28,575 bases of DNA from an uncultured Anaerotruncus sp. Lineage in GTDB: Bacteria > Bacillota > Clostridia > Oscillospirales > Ruminococcaceae. The position numbers were made by a program, and so were the translations under genes. Position 1 is the first letter of the stretch, and every line of letters begins with the position of its first letter. The DNA lies in NCBI RefSeq assembly GCF_902490045.1, contig NZ_CABUCJ010000022.1, positions 1-28,575 on the forward strand, given 5' to 3'. The notes beneath the pieces are model-generated. The model was not told where the DNA came from and searched no databases. It was given only the letters and a program-made list of their open reading frames with translations. Positions 1 to 6,775 of this stretch are shown here, piece by piece.

Positions 1-1
1 C

Positions 2-289
2 GCCTGGCGGCTCGGGTCCCGGCTCGACGGCTGGAACGACTTCTTTTCGATGGAGCGGTGGGAGGACGCCGCGGAGGTGTGCGGCGTGGACTTTTCCTTC
101 TACGCGAACCGCCGCAGGGGCTACGACGAAATCATGCCGTGGGACCACCTCGACTATGGGGTGAGCAAGGCCTACCTCGTCCGCGAGCACGAGCGCGCGC
201 TCGCCGCGCAGGTGACGCCCCACTGCCGCCTCAACTGCTCCGGCTGCGGCGCGAACAAGCTGGTGGGAGGTGCCTGCTTTGGAAAATGA
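2..289 (+). CDS. Radical SAM protein, TIGR03960-like family (3' end only)
   Basis: This is the last 95 codons of a gene that begins before the window. The visible tail reads through GSRLDGWNDFF, a Y-G-V-S-x-x-Y-L-x-x-E segment and a final Cys cluster (CRLNCSGCGAN...GGACFGK). This tail is typical of the large clostridial B12-binding/radical-SAM proteins of the TIGR03960 type, which are about 600 residues long; the SAM cluster itself lies outside the window. The stop codon (287-289) overlaps the next gene by 20 bp, so the two are translationally linked. The family is always found beside the DUF2344 protein that follows here; its reaction is not established, though neighbours in other genomes suggest a link with RNA or ribosome metabolism. 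The family call rests on this short tail plus the neighbour. Confidence 0.8.
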   Translation, partial: AWRLGSRLDGWNDFFSMERWEDAAEVCGVDFSFYANRRRGYDEIMPWDHLDYGVSKAYLVREHERALAAQVTPHCRLNCSGCGANKLVGGACFGK

Positions 290-956
290 GCTCTTCAAGG
301 TGACCGTGCGGGTGTTTTACCGGAAGCTCGGGCGGATCAAGTACATCTCCCACCTCGACATGGTGCGCTGCATCTCCCGCGCGCTCAAGCGCTCGGGGCT
401 GCCGGTGTGGCACACCCTCGGCTTTCATCCGCACGTCTACCTGACCTTCGCGCTGCCGCTCGCGCTCGGCTATGAGAGCACCTGCGAGTCGATGGATTTC
501 CGCCTCACCAGGGAACTGCCGATGGAGGAGGTGGTGGAGCGCCTCAACGCCGTGCTGCCCGAGGGGGTCCGCTGCTACCGCGCTGCCCCGGCCGGGCAAA
601 AGCCCGAGGCGATCGCGTGGGCGGACTATGAGATCACGCAGGAGTTCGACGGGATGGAGGCGGCCGAAGCCGCGGAGAAATTCGCCGCGTGGCGGAATAG
701 GGAGACGGTCCCCGTCGTCAAAAAGGGCAAAAAGGGGGAGCGCGTGATCGACGCGAAGCCGCATTTCTCGGTGCTGGAGGAGCGCGCCGAGGGCAATACC
801 CTCCGCTTTACGATGCGCGCCGCCGCCGGCAACACGCTGAACCTCAACCCCACCCTGCTGCTCGACGCGTTTGCGGCGGAGGAGGGGGTGTGCGCGGACT
901 GGATGCGGGTGGTGCGCACGGCGGTTCTGGACGGGGAGTTCCGGCCGTTTGAATAA
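270..956 (+). CDS. DUF2344 / TIGR03936 radical SAM-associated protein
   Basis: A 228-residue protein starting at a GTG codon (270) with GGTGGGAGG just upstream. The opening (FYRKLGRIKYISHLDMVRCISRALKRSGLPVWHTLGFHPHV, residues 15-55) is the hallmark of DUF2344/TIGR03936 proteins, which are encoded directly behind TIGR03960 radical SAM proteins, sometimes fused to them. Length is normal for the family. It is probably a partner or substrate-binding subunit of the radical SAM protein; the biochemical role is unknown. In many clostridia the pair is followed by rng-rplU-rpmA, but here a terminator follows at once, so the neighbourhood has been rearranged. Confidence 0.9.
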   Translation: MPALENELFKVTVRVFYRKLGRIKYISHLDMVRCISRALKRSGLPVWHTLGFHPHVYLTFALPLALGYESTCESMDFRLTRELPMEEVVERLNAVLPEGVRCYRAAPAGQKPEAIAWADYEITQEFDGMEAAEAAEKFAAWRNRETVPVVKKGKKGERVIDAKPHFSVLEERAEGNTLRFTMRAAAGNTLNLNPTLLLDAFAAEEGVCADWMRVVRTAVLDGEFRPFE

Positions 957-970
957 GCGGATCAAGAAAT

Positions 971-1004
971 AAAAGCGGCGGCCCGCGGGCCGCCTTTATT
1001 TTTC
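971..1004. terminator. Bidirectional intrinsic terminator
   Basis: A perfect 18-nt GC palindrome (977-994, GGCGGCCCGCGGGCCGCC) is followed on the plus strand by TTTATTTTT and on the minus strand by TTTTATTT. It can stop transcripts of the radical-SAM pair and of the convergent ribbon-helix-helix gene, whose stop codon (996-998) lies inside it. Confidence 0.85.
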
Positions 1005-1154
1005 GTCCTGTTTACCCAGGCGGTTCAAATGCTCTTTCAACACCAGATTGATGTACGATGAAACGGACCGGTCGTCCCTGTCCGCCAAAAACCGCACGCT
1101 CTTGATGATATCCGTATCCAAAGTGACGCTCACTTTCTCCTTTAAGGGCTTCAT
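996..1154 (-). CDS. Small ribbon-helix-helix (CopG/Arc-like) DNA-binding protein
   Basis: A 52-codon reading frame on the minus strand, shorter than most ORF cut-offs. The protein has the layout of a ribbon-helix-helix repressor: a basic start (MKPLKEK), a short beta strand VSVTLD, helix A (DIIKSVRFLADRDDR) and helix B opened by the usual Ser (SVSSYINLVLKEHLNRL), ending in a polar tail. Such proteins bind DNA as dimers through the strand pair, often as antitoxins or autoregulators. The start at 1154 is chosen because GAGG lies 8 nt upstream; an in-frame ATG at 1160 is closer than usual to that site and would add two residues. A TTGACT/TAAAAT promoter lies upstream and a terminator overlaps the end, so this is a complete single-gene unit. 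No toxin partner is recognisable beside it. Confidence 0.85.
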   Translation of the reverse strand: MKPLKEKVSVTLDTDIIKSVRFLADRDDRSVSSYINLVLKEHLNRLGKQDEK

Positions 1155-1196
1155 GTTCATCACCTCACGAAAAAATACTGCCCAACATATAATCCT

Positions 1197-1225
1197 ATTT
1201 TATCCGACTTTATCCCACGAGTCAA
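1197..1225 (-). promoter_or_regulatory. Promoter of the ribbon-helix-helix gene
   Basis: On the minus strand TTGACT (1225-1220) and TAAAAT (1202-1197) are separated by 17 nt, a near-consensus sigma-A promoter about 40 nt upstream of the RHH start codon. Confidence 0.8.
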
Positions 1226-1227
1226 TA

Positions 1228-1404
1228 TCAGGAGGGCTGGAACGCTTTTTGTGCGCTCACCTCGAGGGCGTGGGCGGCGGGGGCCGGGCCCTGCCCGACC
1301 AGCTCCTCGAATGCGTAAACCGGATCGAATCCCTCAACTGTGAACGGTATTTCCGCGAGGGCTGCGTCTACACAATCAAATTTCTGGCGCAGGGCCTCTG
1401 CTGA
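1228..1404 (+). pseudogene. Possible gene remnant, C-terminal fragment
   Basis: Between the RHH promoter and the cupin promoter lies a plus-strand frame of about 58 codons ending at TGA 1402-1404. Its end (LLECVNRIESLNCERYFREGCVYTIKFLAQGL) looks like real helical protein, faintly like the C-terminus of small clostridial DUF6809-type proteins. An AGGAGGG stands at 1230-1236 but no ATG or GTG follows at a proper distance; only a TTG 12 nt away does. I read it as a truncated remnant, or possibly a tiny TTG-started gene. An antisense frame over the same bases (1428-1228) looks less protein-like. Confidence 0.3.
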
Positions 1405-1407
1405 ACT

Positions 1408-1436
1408 TTGACAATCGCCCCCGGCCATTGTACAAT
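1408..1436 (+). promoter_or_regulatory. Promoter of the cupin gene
   Basis: TTGACA (1408-1413), 17-nt spacer, TACAAT (1431-1436): perfect -35 and one mismatch in the -10, 24 nt ahead of the cupin start codon. Confidence 0.88.
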
Positions 1437-1459
1437 AGCGTTAAAAAGGAGGGATTTCG

Positions 1460-1807
1460 ATGATCACAAGAAAGGCACAGCTGCCGGAGGACGTCAAGGT
1501 CCAAATGCGCGGAGGAGACGGGGAGGTGCACATGAAGATGCTGCTGGACCCGGAGCGGTTCTGCGGGCACGGCAGGCTCTTCAACCACATGGTCCTCGCG
1601 CCCGGCTGCTCGATCGGCTACCACGAGCACCAGGGCGAGAGCGAAACCTTTTACATCCTCACGGGCGAAGCGCGTTACAACGACAACGGGACGCAGGTCA
1701 CGCTTGGCCCGGGGGACTGCGCGCACACCGCGTCGGGCCAGGGGCACAGCATCGCGAACGCGGGGGAGACGCCGCTCGAATTCATCGCGCTCATTGTAAA
1801 TTCGTAA
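1460..1807 (+). CDS. Small single-domain cupin protein
   Basis: A 115-residue cupin_2 protein. Motif 1 runs from about residue 53 (G-Y-H-E-H-Q-G-E-S-E-x-F-Y-I-L-x-G) and supplies candidate metal ligands His55, His57 and Glu62. Motif 2 (PGDCAHTASGQGHSI, residues 84-98) supplies His96. The metal set (3 His, 1 Glu) is complete, so the protein is probably a metal-binding beta barrel; substrates of such stand-alone cupins (sugar isomerase, dioxygenase or sensor roles) cannot be told from sequence. ATG 1460 follows an ideal AAGGAGGG at 6 nt. It is a single-gene unit with its own strong promoter, sitting where trmD is often found upstream of rplS in Firmicutes. Confidence 0.88.
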   Translation: MITRKAQLPEDVKVQMRGGDGEVHMKMLLDPERFCGHGRLFNHMVLAPGCSIGYHEHQGESETFYILTGEARYNDNGTQVTLGPGDCAHTASGQGHSIANAGETPLEFIALIVNS

Positions 1808-1825
1808 AAAACAGGAAGAAAATAC

Positions 1826-1854
1826 TTGCATTTCGGTTTCTCGTGTGGTATCCT
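1826..1854 (+). promoter_or_regulatory. Promoter of rplS
   Basis: TTGCAT (1826-1831), 17-nt spacer, TATCCT (1849-1854); the -10 is preceded by TGG, giving an extended -10 element. Transcription would start near 1861, leaving a leader of about 130 nt before rplS. Confidence 0.65.
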
Positions 1855-1871
1855 ATATAAGCATGTAATGA

Positions 1872-1960
1872 ACGTTGTGATCCTGCAACGGGATTTCAGG
1901 CCCAATCCAACCGGATTGAACATGAAACCGGACAGTCCTCTGCCATCGATTTTGGGCATG
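1872..1960 (+). promoter_or_regulatory. Structured rplS 5' leader (possible L19 leader)
   Basis: The untranslated leader holds complementary segments: CAATCC (1903-1908) with GGATTG (1913-1918) as a tight hairpin, and GCCCAA (1900-1905) with TTGGGC (1952-1957) as an enclosing stem. These share bases 1903-1905, so full forms of both cannot coexist. A cis-acting L19 leader RNA is known in Firmicutes; whether this belongs to that family I cannot verify without a covariance model. Confidence 0.4.
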
Positions 1961-1991
1961 AATGTCTGCAAAAAATAAGGAGGAAGCAGCA

Positions 1992-2336
1992 ATGGACGCT
2001 TTGAAGCAGATCGTTACTGATTGCACGAAAGCAGAACTGCCCAAGATCGAAATCGGCGATACCGTCAAGGTGCACGTTTGGATCAAAGAGGGCGAGAAGA
2101 AGAGGATCCAGGTTTTTGAGGGAACGGTGATCGCCAAGAAACACGGCGGCATCTCCGAGACCTTCACCGTCCGCCGCTTGGCCCACGGCTGCGGCGTCGA
2201 GAGGGTTTTCCCCATCCATTCCCCCAACATCGACAAGGTGGAGCTGGTCAGGAACGGACGTGTCCGCCGCAGCAAGCTCTACTATCTGCGTGACCGCGTC
2301 GGCAAGGCCGCCAAGGTCAGGGACACCATTCGATAA
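1992..2336 (+). CDS. rplS: Large ribosomal subunit protein L19
   Basis: A 114-residue protein, the usual length of bL19, matching the family throughout: PKIEIGDTVKVHVWIKEGEKKRIQVFEGTVIAKK near the start, RRLAHGCGVERVFPIHSP in the middle and the C-terminal RVRRSKLYYLRDRVGKAAK. L19 sits at the 30S-50S interface and forms an intersubunit bridge. ATG 1992 is chosen because AAGGAGGAA (1977-1985) precedes it at normal distance; an earlier in-frame ATG (1962) has no ribosome-binding site. The gene is monocistronic here: its own promoter and leader precede it and a strong terminator follows, so the adjacent signal peptidase operon is transcribed separately. The usual upstream partners rpsP, rimM and trmD are absent. 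Confidence 0.98.
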   Translation: MDALKQIVTDCTKAELPKIEIGDTVKVHVWIKEGEKKRIQVFEGTVIAKKHGGISETFTVRRLAHGCGVERVFPIHSPNIDKVELVRNGRVRRSKLYYLRDRVGKAAKVRDTIR

Positions 2337-2347
2337 GAACACTTTTG

Positions 2348-2378
2348 AAAGGGACGTGAAAACGTCCCTTTCTGTTTT
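2348..2378 (+). terminator. rplS terminator (first of two similar copies)
   Basis: AAAGGGACGT (2348-2357), GAAA tetraloop, ACGTCCCTTT (2362-2371): a perfect 10-bp stem followed by CTGTTTT. A near copy stands at 2508-2537. Confidence 0.9.
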
Positions 2379-2506
2379 GTCCGGACATGCGCCGGACAAA
2401 ACTCCCCTTGGAAAAGGGGGCGCACACGAGGGGGATGAGGGAGCAAGGCCGCGGGCCGCGGCGATCCGGTTCCCCCTCGTGCAGCCTGCGGGGCCGCCCG
2501 CAGGCT
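2375..2506. repeat. Hairpin-rich intergenic element between two terminators
   Basis: Contains TTTTGTCCGG/CCGGACAAAA (2375-2384/2392-2401, 7-nt loop), CCCCTT/AAGGGG near 2404-2419, the long-range pair CACGAGGGGGA (2425-2435)/TCCCCCTCGTG (2471-2481), and AGCCTGCGGG/CCCGCAGGCT (2483-2492/2497-2506). No coding potential is seen. The TGTCCGG-N7-CCGGACA core recurs at 16553-16573. Confidence 0.7.
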
Positions 2507-2507
2507 G

Positions 2508-2537
2508 GGGACGTGGAAACGTCCCTTTTCTTTTTTT
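2508..2537 (+). terminator. Second terminator copy
   Basis: GGGACGT (2508-2514), GGAA loop, ACGTCCC (2519-2525), then TTTTC and seven T. It differs from the first copy by a single loop base in the core and lies just ahead of the signal peptidase promoter. Confidence 0.85.
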
Positions 2538-2564
2538 GCAGCCTCCCGGCCGGCGCCGTCCGCC

Positions 2565-2593
2565 TTGAATCGGGGGGCGGGGTGTGCTATACT
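2565..2593 (+). promoter_or_regulatory. Promoter of the lepB-rbgA-rnhB operon
   Basis: TTGAAT (2565-2570), 17-nt spacer, TATACT (2588-2593), 46 nt ahead of the first signal peptidase start. No terminator is evident until after the phosphoesterase gene, so it may drive the whole block 2640-7477. Confidence 0.8.
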
Positions 2594-2639
2594 GAAAAAC
2601 GATCAATGGAAAGGCCCGGGCTTCCGGAGGGATGGGCGT

Positions 2640-3263
2640 ATGTTGGAACAGCAGTACAGGACCCGACAGGACGCGCGGCGGGAACACGACTTCCGCTACG
2701 ACATCAAGAACTCTTTGAATACCAGGGAACGCCGCCGCGGCGCGGTGGCCGAGGTGTATGAATGGGTGGAGTCGTGCGTGATCGCGGTGGGGGTCATCCT
2801 GCTGGTCTTTGCGTTTGCGGCGCGCACCGCGACGGTGTCCGGCCCCTCGATGCTGCCCACCCTCCACGACGGCGACCGCCTGCTGCTAGTGCAGGCGGGC
2901 TACCGCGACCCCCAGTATGGCGACGTGGTCGTCGTCGACCGCAGCCAGAGGGGGGAGCCGCCGATCATCAAGCGTGTGATCGGCCGCGCGGGAGACGAGA
3001 TCGACATCGATTTTGAAACCGGTCAGGTCCGCCGCAACGGGCGGGCGCTGGACGAGCCCTACTTATACGAGCCGACCCTCACCCGGCGGGACGTGGAGTT
3101 CCCGGTGACGGTGCCCGAGGGAAGCGTCTTCGTGATGGGGGACAACCGCAACCACTCGGCCGACAGCCGTACGCGGGAGATCGGCATGATCGACCTGCGG
3201 CGGGTGATGGGCAAGGCGGTCTACCGTTTCCTGCCCGCGGACAGGGCGGGGAAGATCGACTGA
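2640..3263 (+). CDS. lepB: Type I signal peptidase (first of a tandem pair)
   Basis: A 207-residue Gram-positive-type signal peptidase I that cleaves signal peptides on the outer face of the membrane. After a long basic, cytoplasmic N-terminus (1-43) comes one membrane helix (about 45-60), then the catalytic Ser70 in SGPSMLPTL and the general base Lys111 in IIKRVIGRAGD; the conserved VFVMGDNRNHSADSR box follows near residues 163-177. Both dyad residues and the single anchor are intact. ATG 2640 is preferred since GGAGG stands 9 nt upstream; an in-frame extension back to 2565 would cover the promoter. The nearly identical architecture of the next gene shows a tandem duplication; the N-terminal arm here is longer. 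Confidence 0.95.
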   Translation: MLEQQYRTRQDARREHDFRYDIKNSLNTRERRRGAVAEVYEWVESCVIAVGVILLVFAFAARTATVSGPSMLPTLHDGDRLLLVQAGYRDPQYGDVVVVDRSQRGEPPIIKRVIGRAGDEIDIDFETGQVRRNGRALDEPYLYEPTLTRRDVEFPVTVPEGSVFVMGDNRNHSADSRTREIGMIDLRRVMGKAVYRFLPADRAGKID

Positions 3264-3301
3264 CGACAGAAAAGAAGATGACTGGAATGGAGAGGATGCA
3301 G

Positions 3302-3865
3302 ATGGACGCTGCGGAATACAGGGACAATCAGCCAGAGGCGAAAAGCGCGGTGAGCGAGGCTTTCGAGTGGGTGGAATCGTTTTTGGTGCCGCTGCTCGCC
3401 TTCCTGCTCATCTTCACCTTTTTCGCGCGGCTCGCGACGGTCAACGGCATCTCGATGCTGCCGACCCTCCACAACGGCGAGCGCCTGATCCTCCAGCAGG
3501 CGGGCTACGCGCCGGAATACGGCGACGTGGTCGTCGTCGACCGCTCGATCACCGACGAGGACGCGATCGTCAAGCGGGTGATCGGCAAGGAGGGAGACGT
3601 CATCTTCATCGACTTTGTTTCGGGCGAGGTGTGGCGCAACGACACCCTGCTCGACGAACCATACATCAACGAGCCCACGATGCTCCAGTACGACATCTCC
3701 TTCCCGGTGAAGGTGCCGGCGGGGTGCGTCTTCGTGATGGGGGACAACCGCAACCATTCGCTCGACAGCCGGTCGGGCGACATCGGCATGGTCGACGTCC
3801 GCCACATCATGGGCAAGGCGGTCTTCCGCTTCTTCCCATTCAATAAGTTCGGAGGGATTTCATGA
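3302..3865 (+). CDS. lepB: Type I signal peptidase (second of a tandem pair)
   Basis: A 187-residue paralogue of the preceding protein: membrane helix about 28-44, nucleophile Ser51 in NGISMLPTL, general base Lys91 in IVKRVIGKEGD, and the VFVMGDNRNHSLDSR box. The start at 3302 is chosen because GGAGAGG lies 6 nt upstream; in-frame ATGs at 3278, 3287 and 3296 would add up to eight residues. The stop TGA (3863-3865) overlaps the start ATG of rbgA by 4 bp, showing translational coupling. Firmicutes often carry several signal peptidases with overlapping substrate ranges; two adjacent copies at the rplS-rbgA locus suggest local duplication with possible division of substrates. Confidence 0.95.
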   Translation: MDAAEYRDNQPEAKSAVSEAFEWVESFLVPLLAFLLIFTFFARLATVNGISMLPTLHNGERLILQQAGYAPEYGDVVVVDRSITDEDAIVKRVIGKEGDVIFIDFVSGEVWRNDTLLDEPYINEPTMLQYDISFPVKVPAGCVFVMGDNRNHSLDSRSGDIGMVDVRHIMGKAVFRFFPFNKFGGIS

Positions 3866-4761
3866 GTAACCAGCAGCCCGGCGTCCCGGCGGCCGAGGTT
3901 CCGTCGATCCAGTGGTTCCCGGGGCACATGGCCAAGACCCGGCGGCTGATGAGCGAGAGCATGAAGCTCGTCGACATCGTCGTCGAGCTGACCGACGCGC
4001 GGATTCCCGCGTCGAGCCGCAACCCGGAGATCGACAGGCTCGTGGGGCAGAAGCCCCGCGTGATCCTGCTCAACAAATGCGATTCCGCCGACGAGGGGGC
4101 CACCCGCCGCTGGGTGGAGTATTACGCCAAAAAGGGCGTCCCCGCCATCGCGACCGACTGCCGCAGCGGCAAGGGGCTGGGGGCGTTCCTGCCGCTCGTG
4201 AGGAGCGCGCTTTCCGCGCAGCTCGCGCGCCGGGCGGAGAAGGGGATGGGCGGCCAGCCGATCCGCATGATGATCGTCGGCATCCCCAACGTCGGCAAGT
4301 CCTCCCTCATCAACCGCCTCGCGGGCGCGAAGCGCGCGAAGGTGGAGGATCGCCCGGGCGTGACGCGCGGACGGCAGTGGGTGTCGCTCGCGGGAGGGGT
4401 CGACCTGCTGGACATGCCGGGGGTGCTCTGGCCCAAGTTCGAGGACCCCGCCGTCGGGGAGCGGCTCGCCTTCACGGGCGCGGTCAAGGATGACGTGCTC
4501 GACGCCGAGCTGCTCGCGATGCGACTGCTCTGGCTGTTAAACGCCGAATACCCGGCGCAGCTCGCCGCGCGCTATAACCTGAAAGAGGGGGAGACGGACG
4601 GCCTCGACGCCTACGGGCTCCTCTGCCTCGTGGGGAAAAAGCGCGGGATGCTCGTCCCGGGCGGCGAGGTCAACACCGAGCGGGCGGCGATCACCGTGCT
4701 CGACGAATTCCGCAGCGGAAAGCTCGGCAGGCTGACGCTCGAACTGCCTCCGGAGGATTGA
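3862..4761 (+). CDS. rbgA: Ribosome biogenesis GTPase RbgA (YlqF)
   Basis: A 299-residue circularly permuted GTPase needed for late 50S subunit assembly. The motif order is the diagnostic permuted one: G4 NKCD (71-74), a G5-like region near 97-104 (ATDCRSGK), then the P-loop GIPNVGKSS (140-148) and G3 DMPG (184-187). The opening IQWFPGHMAKTRR (16-28) is the family signature, and a C-terminal helical RNA-binding part follows. Start ATG 3862 has GGAGGG 6 nt upstream. It overlaps the second lepB by 4 bp and is one base from rnhB, a conserved Firmicutes arrangement. Confidence 0.97.
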   Translation: MSNQQPGVPAAEVPSIQWFPGHMAKTRRLMSESMKLVDIVVELTDARIPASSRNPEIDRLVGQKPRVILLNKCDSADEGATRRWVEYYAKKGVPAIATDCRSGKGLGAFLPLVRSALSAQLARRAEKGMGGQPIRMMIVGIPNVGKSSLINRLAGAKRAKVEDRPGVTRGRQWVSLAGGVDLLDMPGVLWPKFEDPAVGERLAFTGAVKDDVLDAELLAMRLLWLLNAEYPAQLAARYNLKEGETDGLDAYGLLCLVGKKRGMLVPGGEVNTERAAITVLDEFRSGKLGRLTLELPPED

Positions 4762-4762
4762 C

Positions 4763-5362
4763 ATGGACCTGTACCAATATGAGCTGATCGCCTGGGACCG
4801 GGGATTTTCCGCCGTCTGCGGCATCGACGAGGCGGGGCGCGGGCCTCTCGCGGGGGACGTGTACGCGGCGGCGGTCATCCTGCCGCGCGGCGTGGAGATC
4901 GCGGGGGTCAACGATTCGAAGAAGCTCACGGAAAAAAAGCGCGAGGCGCTCTTTGAAGAGATCACCGCGCGGGCCGCGGCCTGCTCAGTCGCGACAGCGT
5001 CGGTCGCGGAGATCGACGAGATGAACATCCTGCGCGCGTCGATGCTCGCGATGCGCCGCGCGGCCGAGGGGCTTTCGGTGAAGCCCGACCTCGCGCTCGT
5101 CGATGGGAACTGCGACCCGGGGCTCGGCTTCGCCACCCAGACGATCGTCGGCGGGGACGGCAGGAGCGCGTCGATCGCGGCGGCGTCGATTCTGGCGAAG
5201 GTCGCGCGGGACCGCTATATGAAGGAGCTCGACCAGGAGTACCCCGAATACCGGTTCGCGCAGCACAAGGGCTACGGCACCAGGCTCCACTACGAGATGC
5301 TGGAACGGTACGGCCCCTCGCCGGCACACCGCCGCACCTTCCTCAAAAAGCTCCTCAAATGA
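4763..5362 (+). CDS. rnhB: Ribonuclease HII
   Basis: A 199-residue RNase HII, which nicks RNA-DNA hybrids and starts removal of misincorporated ribonucleotides. The four acidic residues are present: Asp22-Glu23 in GIDEAGRGPLAG, Asp114 in LVDGN and Asp132 in GGDGRS, the last with the same 18-residue spacing as in Thermotoga RNase HII. The SIAAASILAKVARDR block (138-151) and the terminal HKGYGT...HRRTF region are typical. It begins one base after rbgA stops and overlaps yraN by 4 bp, so all three are co-translated. Confidence 0.97.
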   Translation: MDLYQYELIAWDRGFSAVCGIDEAGRGPLAGDVYAAAVILPRGVEIAGVNDSKKLTEKKREALFEEITARAAACSVATASVAEIDEMNILRASMLAMRRAAEGLSVKPDLALVDGNCDPGLGFATQTIVGGDGRSASIAAASILAKVARDRYMKELDQEYPEYRFAQHKGYGTRLHYEMLERYGPSPAHRRTFLKKLLK

Positions 5363-5763
5363 CGGCGACGACGCGACGGCGCGGGACGCTGGGGGAGGAA
5401 TTCGCCGCGAAAAAGCTCGCGGAGGCGGGGTATGAAATCCTCGCGCGCAACTGGCGCAGCGGGCGCAACGAGATCGACCTCATCCTGCAAAAGGGTGGGG
5501 TCATCGCCTTCGTCGAGGTCAAGACCCGTGCGCAGAACGCGCTGGCGGCCCCGGCCGCGAGCGTCGCGAAGGCGCAGCGCAGGCGGATCGCGCTGGCCGC
5601 CGTGGCATATCTGCGGGAGCGCGGCATATACAATACAGGGGCGGTCCAGCCGCGTTTCGACCTCTTCGAGGTCGTGACCGAGCGGCCCGGCTCGAATGTG
5701 GTGACCCGCTGGGCCCACCTGGCGGGCGCGTATGATACGGGGGATCTGGATGTATTTATTTGA
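5359..5763 (+). CDS. yraN: UPF0102 family protein YraN, predicted nuclease fold
   Basis: A 134-residue UPF0102/YraN protein. The family has a PD-(D/E)xK nuclease-like core; the matching residues are Asp40 in NEIDLI and Glu53-x-Lys55 in FVEVKTR. The N-terminal GTLGEEFAAKKLAEAGYEILARNWR is the family signature. The cellular role is not settled; the near-universal position next to rnhB suggests nucleic-acid processing. ATGA at 5359-5362 overlaps the rnhB stop, and the end overlaps the dipeptidase start by 14 bp. Confidence 0.92.
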   Translation: MTATTRRRGTLGEEFAAKKLAEAGYEILARNWRSGRNEIDLILQKGGVIAFVEVKTRAQNALAAPAASVAKAQRRRIALAAVAYLRERGIYNTGAVQPRFDLFEVVTERPGSNVVTRWAHLAGAYDTGDLDVFI

Positions 5764-6715
5764 CCTGCACTGCGACACCGTCACCCGCCTGCACGACGGT
5801 GAGCGCCTCGCGCCGGGCGACAGGAGCCTGCGGCAGAACGGCGCGCACCTCGCGCTCGACCGGATGGCCTGCTACGACTGGTGCCAGTGCTTTGCGATCT
5901 TCATGCCCGACGAATACCGCGGCGGGGCCGCGGTCGACTATTTTGAGAGCTGCCATGCCTTCTTTGCGGAGCAGCTCGCGGAGAACGCAGACCTCGCGGC
6001 GCAGGCGTTCACGGCGGCGGACATCCGGGAGATCGTCTCCGGGGGGAGATGCGCGGCGCTGCTCACGGTGGAGGGCGGCTCGGCGCTCGCCGGGGACCTC
6101 GGGCGGATCGCGCGGCTGCGGGAATGCGGCGTGCGGATCCTGACCCTCACCTGGAACGGGAAAAACGAGCTGGGTAGCGGCATGGCCTGCGACGAGGGAC
6201 TCACCCCCCTCGGGCGGGAGGCGCTCCCGCTGCTCGAGGAGGCGGGGATCGTCGTCGACGTCTCCCACCTGAGCGACAGCGGCTTTTGGGAGGTGCAGGG
6301 ACTCGCGAAGCGCCCGTTTATCGCGACCCATTCCGATTCCCGGGCGGTCTGCGGGCATGGGCGCAACCTCACCGACGACCAGTTCCGGGCGGTCGCGGCG
6401 TCGTGCGGCGTCGTGGGGCTCAATTTCTCCACCCACTTTCTCTCGGCGGACGACCCCGACCCCTCCTACGCGGCGCTCTCGGCGCACCTGGGCCATTTCC
6501 TCGCGCTCGGTGGGGAGGACGTCGTGGCGCTCGGCTCCGACTACGACGGCACCGACGTGCCCTCCTGGCTCGAGCCGGCCGAAAAGATCGGCGGGCTCTA
6601 CGGCCGGGTGAAGGCGGAGTACGGCGAAAAGCTGGCCGGGAAGCTCTTCTTCGGCAATGCGATGGCGTTTTTCGAGCGGTATGACGCGCAGGGGAAAGCC
6701 CCCTGCGGGATGTAA
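5750..6715 (+). CDS. Zn-dependent dipeptidase, peptidase M19 (renal dipeptidase family)
   Basis: A 321-residue M19 dipeptidase. Metal ligands expected for the family are present in order: His7 and Asp9 (DLHCDT), Glu108 (TVEGGSAL), His173 (VDVSHLS) and His194 (THSDSRAVCGHGRN), followed by a GLNF segment and a GSDYDG box near 270. It probably hydrolyses dipeptides, perhaps with D-residues, in the cytoplasm, as no signal peptide is seen. ATG 5750 is chosen since the conserved N-terminus starts there and GGGGGA lies just upstream; an ATG at 5732 would add six residues lacking similarity. It overlaps yraN by 14 bp and continues that operon. Confidence 0.93.
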   Translation: MYLFDLHCDTVTRLHDGERLAPGDRSLRQNGAHLALDRMACYDWCQCFAIFMPDEYRGGAAVDYFESCHAFFAEQLAENADLAAQAFTAADIREIVSGGRCAALLTVEGGSALAGDLGRIARLRECGVRILTLTWNGKNELGSGMACDEGLTPLGREALPLLEEAGIVVDVSHLSDSGFWEVQGLAKRPFIATHSDSRAVCGHGRNLTDDQFRAVAASCGVVGLNFSTHFLSADDPDPSYAALSAHLGHFLALGGEDVVALGSDYDGTDVPSWLEPAEKIGGLYGRVKAEYGEKLAGKLFFGNAMAFFERYDAQGKAPCGM

Positions 6716-6775
6716 GCGGGGCCTTTTCCGCGGGAATTCCCCGGGAAACCGGCCCGGCAAAAGGAGGCGATCGCA

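Noticed and set aside
1228..1428. 66-codon minus-strand frame opposite the remnant
   Set aside because: It has no ribosome-binding site, its ATG lies within the cupin promoter, and the composition is not convincing.
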